A stretch of DNA of 64,000 nt, from contig JBBDMW010000036.1 in assembly GCA_040878005.1 (NCBI GenBank), positions 24,729 to 88,728 of the forward strand. Reading direction: 5' to 3'. This document shows positions 8,624-17,855 of this stretch, piece by piece. The notes beneath the pieces were generated by a model. That model worked only from the letters and a program-made list of their open reading frames with translations, had not been told where the DNA came from and made no database searches. Source of the stretch: JBBDMW01 sp040878005 (GTDB lineage: Bacteria; Chloroflexota; Dehalococcoidia; Lucifugimonadales; Lucifugimonadaceae). The number at the start of each line of letters is the position of its first letter. The stretch's first letter is position 1. A program made the position numbers and the translations under genes.

Positions 8624-9913
8624 TTAGTGGTAAGCGTCCAGGGCTACGCCATGCGCCGACCACATCTCATCAAACATGGACCGTATCTGCTTCAGTGACA
8701 GCACGGCGCCGGTGAGCGGGTCCAGCATCACGGCATGCGCCGCTGCCTCCCTGCTCTGCTCAAGTACGGCCTTTTTCGCCATCTCCTGAACGGCTATGTT
8801 CGCCCTGTCCAGGGCCGCAAGTTGGGGCGGGAGCGATCCGACGTTCATGGGGTGAACGCCCAGCTCATCCACCAGGCATGGCACCTCCACGCATGAGCCA
8901 TGCGGCAGGTTGTCTATCAGGCCGCTGTTGCGAACGTTGGCATTGATGACCGTGCGCCTGCCCGTCTCCATGGACTCAATGATCCGGCAGGCGTACTCAT
9001 CTGAACGCTCCGGCCGCATGGGTTCGGTGGAAGCAATGGCCTCCTTGAGCTGTACATAATGGTCATCAGCGCGCTCTGCAACCGTGGACAAGGCCCGCTT
9101 AATGGCTGGCAGGCCAAACTCCTCCATTACGGAGCGATCTGTCCTGAAGTACGGCACATATTCAGACATATGGCGGGTGGATTCGGTGACGAAATAACCG
9201 AAGTGGCGCATGACTTCAAAGCGCACCGGGTCCCGGGAAAATATCTCCGGGTTTTCTAGAGCCCGCCATAGCTCCGGGTAGGCATCCTGCCCATCTTTCT
9301 CGAACCGTAGAAACCAGGCAAGGTGGTTTATTCCGGCCACCCAGGCCGAAACGCTGTCATGAGGCGCGCCAATGAAGTCTGCCAGGTCCTGCGTGGTTCG
9401 CTGTACGCTGTGGCACAGGCCCACGGTCTTGACTTTGGTTGCGTCATTGATGGCCCAGCAGGCAATGGCCATGGGATTCGTGTAGTTCAACAGCCACGCA
9501 TCCGGCGCCAGGTCTTCGATGTCCCGGCATATGTCCAGCAGCACAGGGACGGTGCGCAACGCCTTGAACACGCCGCCTGGGCCGACTGTATCGCCCACGG
9601 ACTGGTCCACACCGTATGAAAGTGGAATGGCCTGGTCCACGTCGTAACGGTCGCCCACCCGAATGGTGGTCAGGACGTAGTCTGCACCGTCCACCGACCT
9701 TCGCCGGTCCGTAGTGGCCTGAACGCTGATGTTGGTCCCAGCGTCGCGTGAAAGCTTGTTGGCAAACGCTCCAATGACCTCAAGCCGTTCATCGTCGACG
9801 TCCATCAACGACACAGTCGCTTCTGATAACTCCGGGACACAAACCACGTCCTGCAGAAGCCGACGGGCAAACACGACGCTGCCCGCACCTATGAGTGAAA
9901 TCTTCGGCGGCAA
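8624..9913 (-). CDS. Glycoside hydrolase family 4 (NAD- and metal-dependent glycosidase)
   Basis: This is a 429-residue cytoplasmic enzyme of GH4, whose members cleave alpha- or beta-glycosides by an oxidation-elimination mechanism using NAD and a divalent metal. Visible signatures are the N-terminal Rossmann motif PKISLIGAGS, the block GDTVGPGGVFKALRT, LLNYTNPMAI, the metal-binding Cys in GLCHSVQ and the His in GINHLAWF. The start is TTG at 9913, with a clean AAGGAG 7 bases upstream; extending to 9991 adds a Pro/Arg-rich tail that does not fit the family. It sits upstream of an MDR dehydrogenase in one operon. Whether it is an alpha-galactosidase, alpha-glucosidase or glucuronidase cannot be decided here. 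Confidence 0.9.
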   Translation of the reverse strand: MPPKISLIGAGSVVFARRLLQDVVCVPELSEATVSLMDVDDERLEVIGAFANKLSRDAGTNISVQATTDRRRSVDGADYVLTTIRVGDRYDVDQAIPLSYGVDQSVGDTVGPGGVFKALRTVPVLLDICRDIEDLAPDAWLLNYTNPMAIACWAINDATKVKTVGLCHSVQRTTQDLADFIGAPHDSVSAWVAGINHLAWFLRFEKDGQDAYPELWRALENPEIFSRDPVRFEVMRHFGYFVTESTRHMSEYVPYFRTDRSVMEEFGLPAIKRALSTVAERADDHYVQLKEAIASTEPMRPERSDEYACRIIESMETGRRTVINANVRNSGLIDNLPHGSCVEVPCLVDELGVHPMNVGSLPPQLAALDRANIAVQEMAKKAVLEQSREAAAHAVMLDPLTGAVLSLKQIRSMFDEMWSAHGVALDAYH

Positions 9914-10128
9914 TTGAGTGCTCCTTGTGCATCTGGCTGGCCTGATGGCTTGCGGCGACCGCGGTGCGAGTGGCGCGGGTGACGCTAGCACACTGCAAAC
10001 TGCCGGGCAACGTCACAACCATCACCCTTGGAGTGGCTGCCGTGGCTGGCGTACCCGTTTCAGAACTGCCGGCCTCGGGAGGCTATACTCACGAGGAGGC
10101 AGTCAGATACAAGGGAGGAGAGGCCGCA

Positions 10129-11541
10129 ATGAAGATGTACATCGGCGGAGAATGGGTTGCCGGCGACGAGCAGGCGGATGTGGTCAATCCGTTCAGTGGC
10201 CAAGCATTCGATACCGTTCCGAAAGCGTCTGTGGAAGACGTGGATAAGGCTGTCACAAGCGCAAGGCGCGGCGCTCAGGATATGCGCAAGCTTGCAGCCA
10301 TCGACCGCTACACAATCCTGACCCGCGCTGTGGCGCTAATCAATGAGCGGCGTGAAGACCTGGCACGCACCATCACCAACGAAATGGGCAAGGTCATTAG
10401 CGAGAGCCGCACCGAGGTGGACCGCTGCATCCAGACCATGACGTGGTCCGCAGAGGAGGCCAAGCGGCTTTATGGCGAAACCATTCCGCTGGACGCATCC
10501 CCGGGCAACGCCGGCAAATTCGGGTTTACCGTGCGCGTACCCGTGGGCGTGGTGGCGGCGATAGCACCTTTCAACTTCCCATTGAATCTCGTTGCACACA
10601 AGGTCGGACCTGCCCTGGCAGCGGGCAACGCGGTCGTCATCAAGCCGGCAAGCGACACGCCTCTGTCGGCGCTCAAACTCACCGAGATCCTGCTTGAGGC
10701 CGGTGTCCCAGCGGAGTCCATCCAGTGCATAACGGGATCAGGCGGAACCATAGGGGACGCCCTCGTTGCCCATGATGGTGTCCGCAAGGTGTCGTTCACC
10801 GGCAGCCAGGAGGTCGGCGAGCACATCTGCAAGATCGCCGGCCTGAAGAAGGTGACCATGGAGCTTGGCTCCAATTCGCCGATGATCGTCATGCCGGATG
10901 CGGACGTCAGAAAAGTGGCCGAAGTGACAACGATTAGCGGGTACGGCAACACCGGCCAGTCCTGCATATCGACCCAACGAATCATCGTGGCCCGTTCTGT
11001 CTACGGCGACTACCTGGACGCGCTGTCCCCGCTGGTGGCATCAATTCCGGTGGGTGATCCTGGACAGGACACTGTAAAGGTTGGACCGCTGATTCGGGAA
11101 CGTGATGCAGAGCGCGTGGAGAGTTGGATACAGGAGGCTGTCCAGGGCGGTGCCAGGGTGCTCACAGGAGGCGACAGGGACGGTTCCGTGATCCGGCCAG
11201 CCGTCATAGCTGATGTCCAGCCTGATATGAAAGTTTCATGCCAGGAGCTGTTCGGTCCCGCAGTCGCGGTGACTCCGGTGGACGATATCGACCAGGCGAT
11301 CAGGCTTGCCAATGACACACGTTACGGACTGGGCGCGGCCATATTCACGGAGAACATCAACCACGCGATGCGGTTCGCCTTGGAAGTGGAATCCGGCAAC
11401 CTGAACATAAATGGCGGCACTGCGTTCCGCGCGGACATGATGCCTTACGGAGGCCTCAAGGACAGCGGCATGGGTAAAGAAGGTCCGCGTTACGCTATCG
11501 AGGAGATGACCGAGACAAAAATGGTCATATTCCACGGTTAG
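10129..11541 (+). CDS. NAD(P)-dependent aldehyde dehydrogenase
   Basis: This is a 470-residue ALDH-superfamily enzyme that oxidises an aldehyde to the acid. The catalytic Glu is E245 in TMELGSNSP and the catalytic Cys is C279 in NTGQSCIS. The cofactor-binding stretch AIAPFNFPLNLVAHKVGPALAAGN and the end block MPYGGLKDSGMGKEGPRYA are both present. I chose ATG 10129, which has GGGAGGAG 8 bases upstream; the 55 residues read upstream from 9964 are not family-like. It is divergent from the GH4 gene. The variant core (ELGSNSP, QSCIS) suggests the lactaldehyde or glyceraldehyde type, but that is only inference. Confidence 0.9.
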   Translation: MKMYIGGEWVAGDEQADVVNPFSGQAFDTVPKASVEDVDKAVTSARRGAQDMRKLAAIDRYTILTRAVALINERREDLARTITNEMGKVISESRTEVDRCIQTMTWSAEEAKRLYGETIPLDASPGNAGKFGFTVRVPVGVVAAIAPFNFPLNLVAHKVGPALAAGNAVVIKPASDTPLSALKLTEILLEAGVPAESIQCITGSGGTIGDALVAHDGVRKVSFTGSQEVGEHICKIAGLKKVTMELGSNSPMIVMPDADVRKVAEVTTISGYGNTGQSCISTQRIIVARSVYGDYLDALSPLVASIPVGDPGQDTVKVGPLIRERDAERVESWIQEAVQGGARVLTGGDRDGSVIRPAVIADVQPDMKVSCQELFGPAVAVTPVDDIDQAIRLANDTRYGLGAAIFTENINHAMRFALEVESGNLNINGGTAFRADMMPYGGLKDSGMGKEGPRYAIEEMTETKMVIFHG

Positions 11542-11549
11542 TTTGCCGT

Positions 11550-11608
11550 GTAGGGCCGTTCGTTCCATCGTCACCACGCGTGACGGGGTGAGGAGCGGAC
11601 GGCCCTAC
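11550..11608. repeat. Long imperfect palindrome, REP-like, with nested hairpin
   Basis: Two 17-base arms begin and end with GTAGGGCCGT and ACGGCCCTAC, with two mismatches. Inside them a second stem (CGTCAC / GTGACG) is nested. It lies in the space between the aldehyde dehydrogenase stop and the converging ceramidase-like gene. It could act as a bidirectional terminator. The GTAGGG...CCCTAC ends also recall dispersed palindromic repeats seen in many bacterial genomes. Confidence 0.6.
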
Positions 11609-11668
11609 GCGGGTAGGCATGCGCCTGAATTTCGCGACCAGCGCTCGAGGCTGAATGGGATTGCGGGG

Positions 11669-12730
11669 TTATTGCGCTCCGGCTTTCCCGGCAAGGTTGG
11701 TGGCATGGTCAACCAGTGATGAATCAAGCTCTGGTGATGGTTCGTAGGGGTCTCCCCTACGGTTAGCCGTGATTATTACCGTGGAACCAGGCAATGATTC
11801 CCGGACGCTAGCGGCGAACGCGGATGGCTGCGGTGGAACGACTGATATTAGTACCGCGCTGCCGATCCTGAGGACATGAACATCACCACTGCCGGATACC
11901 GCAGACCCAATCGTCACGTTCCGGCGTCGCACGGCTGATGCTCCGGCCGATGCAGCCTGGGTGGCTAGGAGCAGGCCAAGAGCCTGAACATCCGCCGACC
12001 CGCGCTCTGCATGCGAAGGGGCGGGGTTGCCTTCCCACCAGTCGAAGGGCCTGACGTCTGCTGACGGTGCCTGCACAAACATCCCCAGGCCTTCGCCACT
12101 CTGCTCGGTCGCCCATGCGGCAAAGCCTGGATAATCCGCTGTCCACCCGTCCGTCTGGCCCATCACTGCTGCAGGACAGGCAAAGTTGTACATGCGCGCA
12201 AGCCCGCGGTCATGTTCATCATCCACGGCCAGGACCGTCAGTGTCTCGTCAACATCCTCCCCTGGGCCGGACACGCTTGTCGATACACTCGGCAACTTCG
12301 CAGCGCCAGTGCCCACAGCCGCGGCAGTTGGATGCTCTACGGCGAACGCGGAAGCACCGCTGATCAACTCCGGCAAATAGTCCACGTAGTAGTCGTAGCC
12401 CGGTTCTCGTCCCCACAGGGGAGGCGAGGTGGCATTGCCAGTGCAGCCAATCCACACAAAGGACGGCTCAACGTGGGCAACCTCCGCTACCCGCTTGCGA
12501 ATGGTGTCAGCCAGATCGGACGCAATGCCCCAGGTGTCAAGCGTCACGATTGCACAGCGGTGTCCTGCCGCTTCAAGTACCAGTACCCGCGCCAGCAGGT
12601 CATCGGTGATGCCCCGCGAACGTCTCGAAGTGTGTTCAGGCCCGGCGATCATATAGCCGACCGGCGGTGTCATTACTACCTTGCCGGTGCCGGCCAGCAA
12701 CAAGCCTTGTTCTCTATGTGTGGTAGTCAA
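11669..12730 (-). CDS. Neutral/alkaline ceramidase-like hydrolase
   Basis: This is a 353-residue protein resembling the N-terminal catalytic domain of neutral/alkaline ceramidase-like hydrolases, which are annotated widely in environmental bacteria. Supporting stretches are AGTGKVVMTPPVGYMIAG at the N-terminus, a short block ending in DDLLARVLVLEA, and a following TLDTWG and GCTGNATSPP (the usual sequence there is a TH-x-H motif). The His residues expected in the zinc motif of true ceramidases are not obvious, so activity on ceramide is doubtful. No signal peptide is seen. The start is TTG at 12730, with AGGAG 10 bases upstream. It is divergent from the SMP-30 pair. Confidence 0.65.
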   Translation of the reverse strand: MTTTHREQGLLLAGTGKVVMTPPVGYMIAGPEHTSRRSRGITDDLLARVLVLEAAGHRCAIVTLDTWGIASDLADTIRKRVAEVAHVEPSFVWIGCTGNATSPPLWGREPGYDYYVDYLPELISGASAFAVEHPTAAAVGTGAAKLPSVSTSVSGPGEDVDETLTVLAVDDEHDRGLARMYNFACPAAVMGQTDGWTADYPGFAAWATEQSGEGLGMFVQAPSADVRPFDWWEGNPAPSHAERGSADVQALGLLLATQAASAGASAVRRRNVTIGSAVSGSGDVHVLRIGSAVLISVVPPQPSAFAASVRESLPGSTVIITANRRGDPYEPSPELDSSLVDHATNLAGKAGAQ

Positions 12731-12979
12731 AATACGTAGGCTCCTGCTCTGCTTTCTATCCTTCTTGCGTTCACCAGCACGCTTGGCGCCACGCCGGTGC
12801 GGGCATAGGAACGCGTGCGGCCTCGCTGGGCCATGTTCTTGTTCTTGGCGAAACGTGAAGAGTTCTGCAGGACGATTGCTTCTTCAGCCTGGATACTGTC
12901 GCAGGTCCTTTTCAAATGGTAGCCTGCCACCGCTACTGTAAAGCCACTCACCGTTCAGCAACCTTCACGGGAGTATGGG

Positions 12980-13888
12980 ATGCCTCCGCAGTTCGAGATC
13001 ATTTCTGACGAGTTCAGGCACGTCCTGGGCGATTCTCCGAAGCTCACGGAGATTGCCACCGGCATGAAGTTCAGCGAGGGCACAACGTACGTCCCCGACG
13101 GTGACTATGTTATCTGGAGCGATATTCCAAACAACCGGATCATGCGATGGTCTGAAAAGGAAGGTACGTCGGTTTTCCGCCAGCCATCCGGGAATGCCAA
13201 CGGCAACACTGTGGACCGGGATGGCCGCATTATCTCCTGCGAAACCAGCGGACGCAGGGTTAGTCGTACCGAACATGATGGCACCGTGGTTTCAATTGCC
13301 GATCGCTACAACGACGGGCGGCTGACTTCCCCAAATGACGTCTGCGTAAAGTCTGATGGCTCTGTCTGGTTCACAGATCCCGACTATGGCTTTCTGCACC
13401 CTGAACTGGGCCACGGAGACAAACCAGAGCAGGACCACAATCGCGTGTATCGGCTGGACCCTGGCAGTGGCGAACTTGGGGCTGTTTCCGAGGACTTTGA
13501 CAAGCCAAACGGGATAGCGTTTTCGCCTGACGAAAGCATTCTGTACGTGGGAGATACCGGTCGCACGCATGGAGAGTTCAGGCCACATCGTCTGATGGCA
13601 TTCGATGTCCTGGAGGGTCATACACTTGCCAATCCCCGGGTCTTTGCGGTAGTGGACCCGTGGGTGCCTGACGGCTTTCGCGTCGATGTGGATGGCAACG
13701 TGTACGTGACGGCTGGCGATGGTGTCCAGGTCTTCACGCCAGGTGGCGATATGATAGGCAAGATTCATACCCCAGAGGTCGCAGCCAACTGCGCCTTTGG
13801 CCGGGCGGATTATGACACTCTCTTCATAGCCGCAACCAGTTCGGTATGGAGCGTAAGGCTCAACACAGCGGGAGCAAGGCGGCTTTAA
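12980..13888 (+). CDS. SMP-30/gluconolactonase-family lactonase, copy 1
   Basis: This is a 302-residue six-bladed beta-propeller hydrolase of the SMP-30/gluconolactonase/LRE-like family, which opens sugar lactones using a bound divalent metal. Diagnostic stretches are EGTTYVPDGDYVIWSDIPNNRI, TSPNDVCVKSDGSVWFTDPDYGF and DKPNGIAFSPDESILYVGDTG; they supply the Glu, Asn and Asp metal ligands. The ATG has GGGAG 6 bases upstream. No signal peptide is visible. It is followed 53 bases later by a close paralogue of identical length, so the two are a tandem duplication in one operon. Confidence 0.9.
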   Translation: MPPQFEIISDEFRHVLGDSPKLTEIATGMKFSEGTTYVPDGDYVIWSDIPNNRIMRWSEKEGTSVFRQPSGNANGNTVDRDGRIISCETSGRRVSRTEHDGTVVSIADRYNDGRLTSPNDVCVKSDGSVWFTDPDYGFLHPELGHGDKPEQDHNRVYRLDPGSGELGAVSEDFDKPNGIAFSPDESILYVGDTGRTHGEFRPHRLMAFDVLEGHTLANPRVFAVVDPWVPDGFRVDVDGNVYVTAGDGVQVFTPGGDMIGKIHTPEVAANCAFGRADYDTLFIAATSSVWSVRLNTAGARRL

Positions 13889-13941
13889 ACCGGGACGAAC
13901 CAACGCCTCCCAATGCATGTCAGACAAAAAGGAACCAGTAG

Positions 13942-14850
13942 ATGAGCGACACCTTTGAAATATTCGACGCCCGGTTCAAGGAACTGGTACCGGAAAGCGC
14001 CCGCCTGGAAAAGCTGTACACGGGCACTGTCTGGGCAGAGGGACCGGTCTACTTCTCCGAAGGCGATTACCTTCTCTGGAGCGACATTCCCAACAACCGA
14101 ATGATGAAATGGTCCGCAGAAGAAGGAGGGTCAGTGTTTCGTGAGCCCTCCAATTTCACCAACGGGCACACACGGGACCGCCAGGGACGGCTGGTAAGTT
14201 GTGAGCACGGTGGCAGGCGAGTCACTCGCACGGAACCCGATGGGACGGTTGTGACAGTAGTTGGCAACTACAGGGGGAAACGGCTCAACTCTCCTAACGA
14301 TCTTGTCGTCAAATCTGATAACACCATCTGGTTCACAGATCCGCCGTACGGCATTCTCAGCAACCGGGAGGGACACCAGGCCGAGAGCGAGCTTGGCGGC
14401 AACTACGTGTTTAGGTTCGATCCGGCGAGCGATGAGCTGACAATCGTGGCTGACGACTTCGACAAGCCGAATGGCATTGCCTTCTCGCCTGATGAGAGCA
14501 TCCTGTACGTCTCTGACACAGGTCAGACCCACCGCGAGGACGGCCCTCATCACATACGGGCCTTTGATGTCGTCGATGGTCAAAGACTCACCAACAGCAG
14601 GGTCTTCGCTGAGGTCAGCCCCGGGATCGCTGACGGGTTCCGTGTTGATGTAAACGGAAACGTTTTCACCAGTGCGCTGGACGGCGTCCATGTGTACACG
14701 CCAGAAGGAGAGTTGCTTGGGAAGATCCTTGTACCTGAAAAGGTGGGGAACTGCACATTTGGCGGCCCTGACAAGAGCCGCCTATTCATTCCAGCATCCA
14801 CCTCTTTGTACGCCATACCGACCACTACAAGGGGGGCGCAGACACCCTGA
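13942..14850 (+). CDS. SMP-30/gluconolactonase-family lactonase, copy 2
   Basis: This 302-residue paralogue of the preceding gene has the same motif order: AEGPVYFSEGDYLLWSDIPNN, NSPNDLVVKSDNTIWFTDPPYG and DKPNGIAFSPDESILYVSDTG. AAGGA lies 8 bases before the ATG. Copy 2 retains WAEGP, nearer to the canonical metal-binding Glu motif, where copy 1 reads FSEGT. The pair may therefore differ in substrate. The lactones formed when sugars are oxidised by dehydrogenases are plausible substrates given the neighbouring sugar-acid genes. Confidence 0.9.
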   Translation: MSDTFEIFDARFKELVPESARLEKLYTGTVWAEGPVYFSEGDYLLWSDIPNNRMMKWSAEEGGSVFREPSNFTNGHTRDRQGRLVSCEHGGRRVTRTEPDGTVVTVVGNYRGKRLNSPNDLVVKSDNTIWFTDPPYGILSNREGHQAESELGGNYVFRFDPASDELTIVADDFDKPNGIAFSPDESILYVSDTGQTHREDGPHHIRAFDVVDGQRLTNSRVFAEVSPGIADGFRVDVNGNVFTSALDGVHVYTPEGELLGKILVPEKVGNCTFGGPDKSRLFIPASTSLYAIPTTTRGAQTP

Positions 14851-14986
14851 CGGCGGCGTGCAGGCTTGCGTGTCGGGACGTTTTGTGCCGGCAAGCCGAA
14901 GGTTCGTATCTGGCAGGTTAGTTGGCGCTAATCTGCTTGAGCGGCACATTCAACCAACAGCTGATGGATTCGCCTTCCCCGGTAAT

Positions 14987-15017
14987 CGGCCCGGGCTTTT
15001 GGTTAATCGCCGGGCCG
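14987..15017 (+). terminator. GC-rich hairpin in the gap between SMP-30 pair and tkt
   Basis: A perfect 8-bp stem (CGGCCCGG with CCGGGCCG) encloses a 15-base T-rich loop. It lies 136 bases after the second lactonase and may end that transcript. The rest of the 340-base space from 14851 to 15190 contains no gene I can support and presumably holds the promoter of the pentose phosphate cassette, for which I see no convincing -35/-10 pair. Confidence 0.45.
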
Positions 15018-15190
15018 CGTTGCCTGCCGAACCTACCTGATCACGCCGTCAATTACGTGAATTGAGCCGCTGACCCCGCCTCAAATGTTCACCAGGGCCA
15101 TCGCGCTCGGTACACTCCCATCGATACTCTTGTATCGCATCGCTGTGAATCCGTTAACCACCACTCTGGAGATCCAGGAAAAGCGTACGC

Positions 15191-17236
15191 ATGACCACGA
15201 CCGAACAAGAAACGCCCGGGACCGGCTCCGAATTGGACTGGCGTTGCATAAACGCTATCCGCTTCCTTTCCATGGATGCTGTCCAGAAGGCAAAGTCAGG
15301 GCACCCCGGCGCTCCCATGGGAGCAGCGCCAATGGCATACATGCTGTGGAACCGGTTCCTGAAGCACAACCCGGCCAACCCGGAGTGGGCTGACCGCGAT
15401 AGGTTTGTGCTTTCTGCCGGTCACGCCTCAATGCTCCTGTACAGCCTTCTGCACCTGACCGGATATCAGTTGCCAATCGAACAGATAAAGCAGTTCCGCC
15501 AGTGGGGAAGCATCACTCCGGGCCATCCGGAGGTCCACATCACGCCAGGGGTGGACGCCACGACAGGCCCGTTGGGCCAGGGTTTCGCGAACGGCGTCGG
15601 CATGGCTATCGCAGAACGCATGCTGGGAGCGACGTACAACAGGCCTGGTCACGACATCGTTGACCATCACATTTACTGCATCGCATCTGATGGCGACATG
15701 ATGGAGGGCGTTGCATCAGAAGCAGCGTCTCTCGCGGGCACACTGGAGCTTGGCAAACTGGTGTGCTTGTATGACGACAACAATATCTCCATTGAAGGCG
15801 ATACCGACATTGCGTTCCTGGAAGACGTGCCCGCCCGGTTCCGCGCGTACGGGTGGCACGTCATCGGACCAGTTGAAGGCAATGACATCAGGGCGCTGGA
15901 AACAGCAATCCGGGAGGGGCGGGATGAGACGCAACGGCCGAGCCTGATCGTGGTCAGGACGACCATTGGCTACGGCAGTCCCAACAAAGCGGGCACCGCA
16001 TCCGCACATGGCGAGGCTCTCGGCGAAGAAGAGATCAAGCTGACGCGAGAAGCCCTGGGATGGGAGTACCCGCCTTTCGAAGTGCCGGGTGATGTGACTG
16101 AGCACATGCGCTCCGCGGTATCACGTGGTCAACAATTAGAGGCACAGTGGCATAAGCGTTTTGAGGCCTATCGTCGCGATCACCCTGAGCTCGCAGCATC
16201 GTTCGAGCGTGACATGGCAGGCGATCTGCCAGGCAACTGGGACAGTGAACTCAAGTCGCTTAGAGGCACGTTCGACACACCGGTCGCCTCAAGAGCGGTG
16301 TCCGGCAAGGCGCTTGCCGCCATCACCAAAAACGTCCCCATGCTGGTCGGCGGCTCCGCAGATCTAGCGGGCTCGAACAACACACAGGTAGAGGGGCGAG
16401 GGCACTTTTCAGCGCATGAGCCACAAGGGCGCAACATGCATTTTGGCGTTCGCGAACATGCCATGGGCGCGATCAGCAATGGCATGGCCCTGCATGGTGG
16501 GCTCATACCATATGCAGGCACATTCCTGATCTTCTCTGACTATATGCGCGCCGCAGTGCGGGTTGGCGCTCTTAGCCAACAACGGGTTGTCTGGATATAC
16601 ACGCATGATTCTATTGGCCTGGGTGAAGATGGCCCCACTCACCAGCCTATTTCGCAACTGATGGGGCTTCGCCTGATGCCTGGCATGGTGGTAGTGCGAC
16701 CCGCTGACGCTGACGAAACGCTGGAGGCGTGGCGCGTGGCCATGGAGCGCAAAGATGGCCCGACTGCACTCATACTCACCCGCCAGGCACTGCCTCCGCT
16801 AGCGTCCAGGGGATCTGAGGCATCAGCAGCCGGCAACGTAAGCCGGGGGGCGTACATCGTCAAGGAGAGCAGTGATACGCCGGACGTGATCCTCATAGGC
16901 ACAGGCTCAGAGGTACAGCATGCGCTCGGCGCGGCGGACATCCTCTCTAACGCGGGCATCAACACCCGTGTGGTTTCAATGCCGTCCTGGGAGCTATTTG
17001 AGTCACAGCCGGATGAATACCGTGAGCACGTGCTGCCGAGATCGATCCGTGCCCGTGTATCAGTGGAGGCGGGAACAAAGATCGGCTGGGAAAAGTACAT
17101 TGGCCTCGACGGCGTCTCGGTTGGAATGGAAGGCTTCGGTCACTCAGCCCCGGGCGGCGTCACCATGGAGAAATTTGGGTTTACCGCGGAAAACGTTGCG
17201 CAAACTGCGCTGAAGCTTCTCAGGAGACAGGTCTGA
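15191..17236 (+). CDS. tkt: Transketolase
   Basis: This is a 681-residue, full-length thiamine diphosphate enzyme of the non-oxidative pentose phosphate pathway. It moves two-carbon ketol units between sugar phosphates. The N-terminal ThDP domain shows [18 protein letters not shown] and [16 protein letters not shown] with [11 protein letters not shown] (metal and ThDP binding). The pyrimidine domain shows [12 protein letters not shown] with the conserved Glu and [15 protein letters not shown]. The C-terminal domain closes with WEKYIGLDG and [11 protein letters not shown]. It opens the cassette and is followed one base later by rpiB, so the two are co-transcribed. Confidence 0.97.
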   Translation: MTTTEQETPGTGSELDWRCINAIRFLSMDAVQKAKSGHPGAPMGAAPMAYMLWNRFLKHNPANPEWADRDRFVLSAGHASMLLYSLLHLTGYQLPIEQIKQFRQWGSITPGHPEVHITPGVDATTGPLGQGFANGVGMAIAERMLGATYNRPGHDIVDHHIYCIASDGDMMEGVASEAASLAGTLELGKLVCLYDDNNISIEGDTDIAFLEDVPARFRAYGWHVIGPVEGNDIRALETAIREGRDETQRPSLIVVRTTIGYGSPNKAGTASAHGEALGEEEIKLTREALGWEYPPFEVPGDVTEHMRSAVSRGQQLEAQWHKRFEAYRRDHPELAASFERDMAGDLPGNWDSELKSLRGTFDTPVASRAVSGKALAAITKNVPMLVGGSADLAGSNNTQVEGRGHFSAHEPQGRNMHFGVREHAMGAISNGMALHGGLIPYAGTFLIFSDYMRAAVRVGALSQQRVVWIYTHDSIGLGEDGPTHQPISQLMGLRLMPGMVVVRPADADETLEAWRVAMERKDGPTALILTRQALPPLASRGSEASAAGNVSRGAYIVKESSDTPDVILIGTGSEVQHALGAADILSNAGINTRVVSMPSWELFESQPDEYREHVLPRSIRARVSVEAGTKIGWEKYIGLDGVSVGMEGFGHSAPGGVTMEKFGFTAENVAQTALKLLRRQV

Positions 17237-17237
17237 A

Positions 17238-17696
17238 ATGAAAGTCGCCATCGGCGCTGACCATCATGGGCTAGACTTAAAGAAAGACCTGATTGCGTTC
17301 CTCCAGGACCACGGGCATGAGGTTATGGACCTTGGAGCACATGCCCTTGACCCGAACGATGATTACCCGGACGTATCGGCGCCAGTAGCCCAGGCGGTCA
17401 GAGATGGCAAGGCGGAGCGGGGCATCCTGGTATGTGGCAGCGGCGTGGGCGCATGCGTAGCCGCCAACAAGTTCCATGGAGTGAGAGCTGCGGTCTGCCA
17501 CGATACCTACTCCGCAGCCCAGGGCGTGCAGCACGACGACATGAACGTGTTGTGCCTTGGCTCTCGAATCGTGGGGCTGGCGCTTGCATATGAGCTTGTG
17601 AAGGCTTTTGTTGGTGCGGAATTGGATCCGCATCCCAGGTTCAAGCGGAGGCTGGATAAGGTGTCCGCCATTGAGAAGCGAGAGTCTGCCGGGTAA
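17238..17696 (+). CDS. rpiB: Ribose-5-phosphate isomerase B
   Basis: This is a 152-residue RpiB/LacA-type isomerase that interconverts ribose 5-phosphate and ribulose 5-phosphate. The N-terminus has the phosphate-binding GADHHG motif (D8-H9-H10) and the active-site Cys is C66 in VCGSGVGACVAANK. The conserved NVLCLGSRIVG segment follows. The start lies next to the transketolase stop with AGGAG upstream. It is typical in length. It stands in the expected place in a pentose phosphate operon and replaces an RpiA-type enzyme here. Confidence 0.96.
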   Translation: MKVAIGADHHGLDLKKDLIAFLQDHGHEVMDLGAHALDPNDDYPDVSAPVAQAVRDGKAERGILVCGSGVGACVAANKFHGVRAAVCHDTYSAAQGVQHDDMNVLCLGSRIVGLALAYELVKAFVGAELDPHPRFKRRLDKVSAIEKRESAG

Positions 17697-17855
17697 CGAC
17701 AGCATGTAGGGGCCCATCGCATGCACATGCATTGCGAGGTTGCGCCGTCCGGGAGTGTCCCAATAATGACGACAATCAAGCGATTTAACGGGACCACCTG
17801 AGGCGCCGGGGCGACCAGGGCCAAATACTGGTCCGTTCAACAGGGAGCGTGGAAA

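Noticed and set aside
12727..12951. A 74-codon minus-strand frame upstream of the ceramidase-like gene
   Set aside because: It has no ribosome site and no recognisable motif, and it lies in the divergent promoter region.
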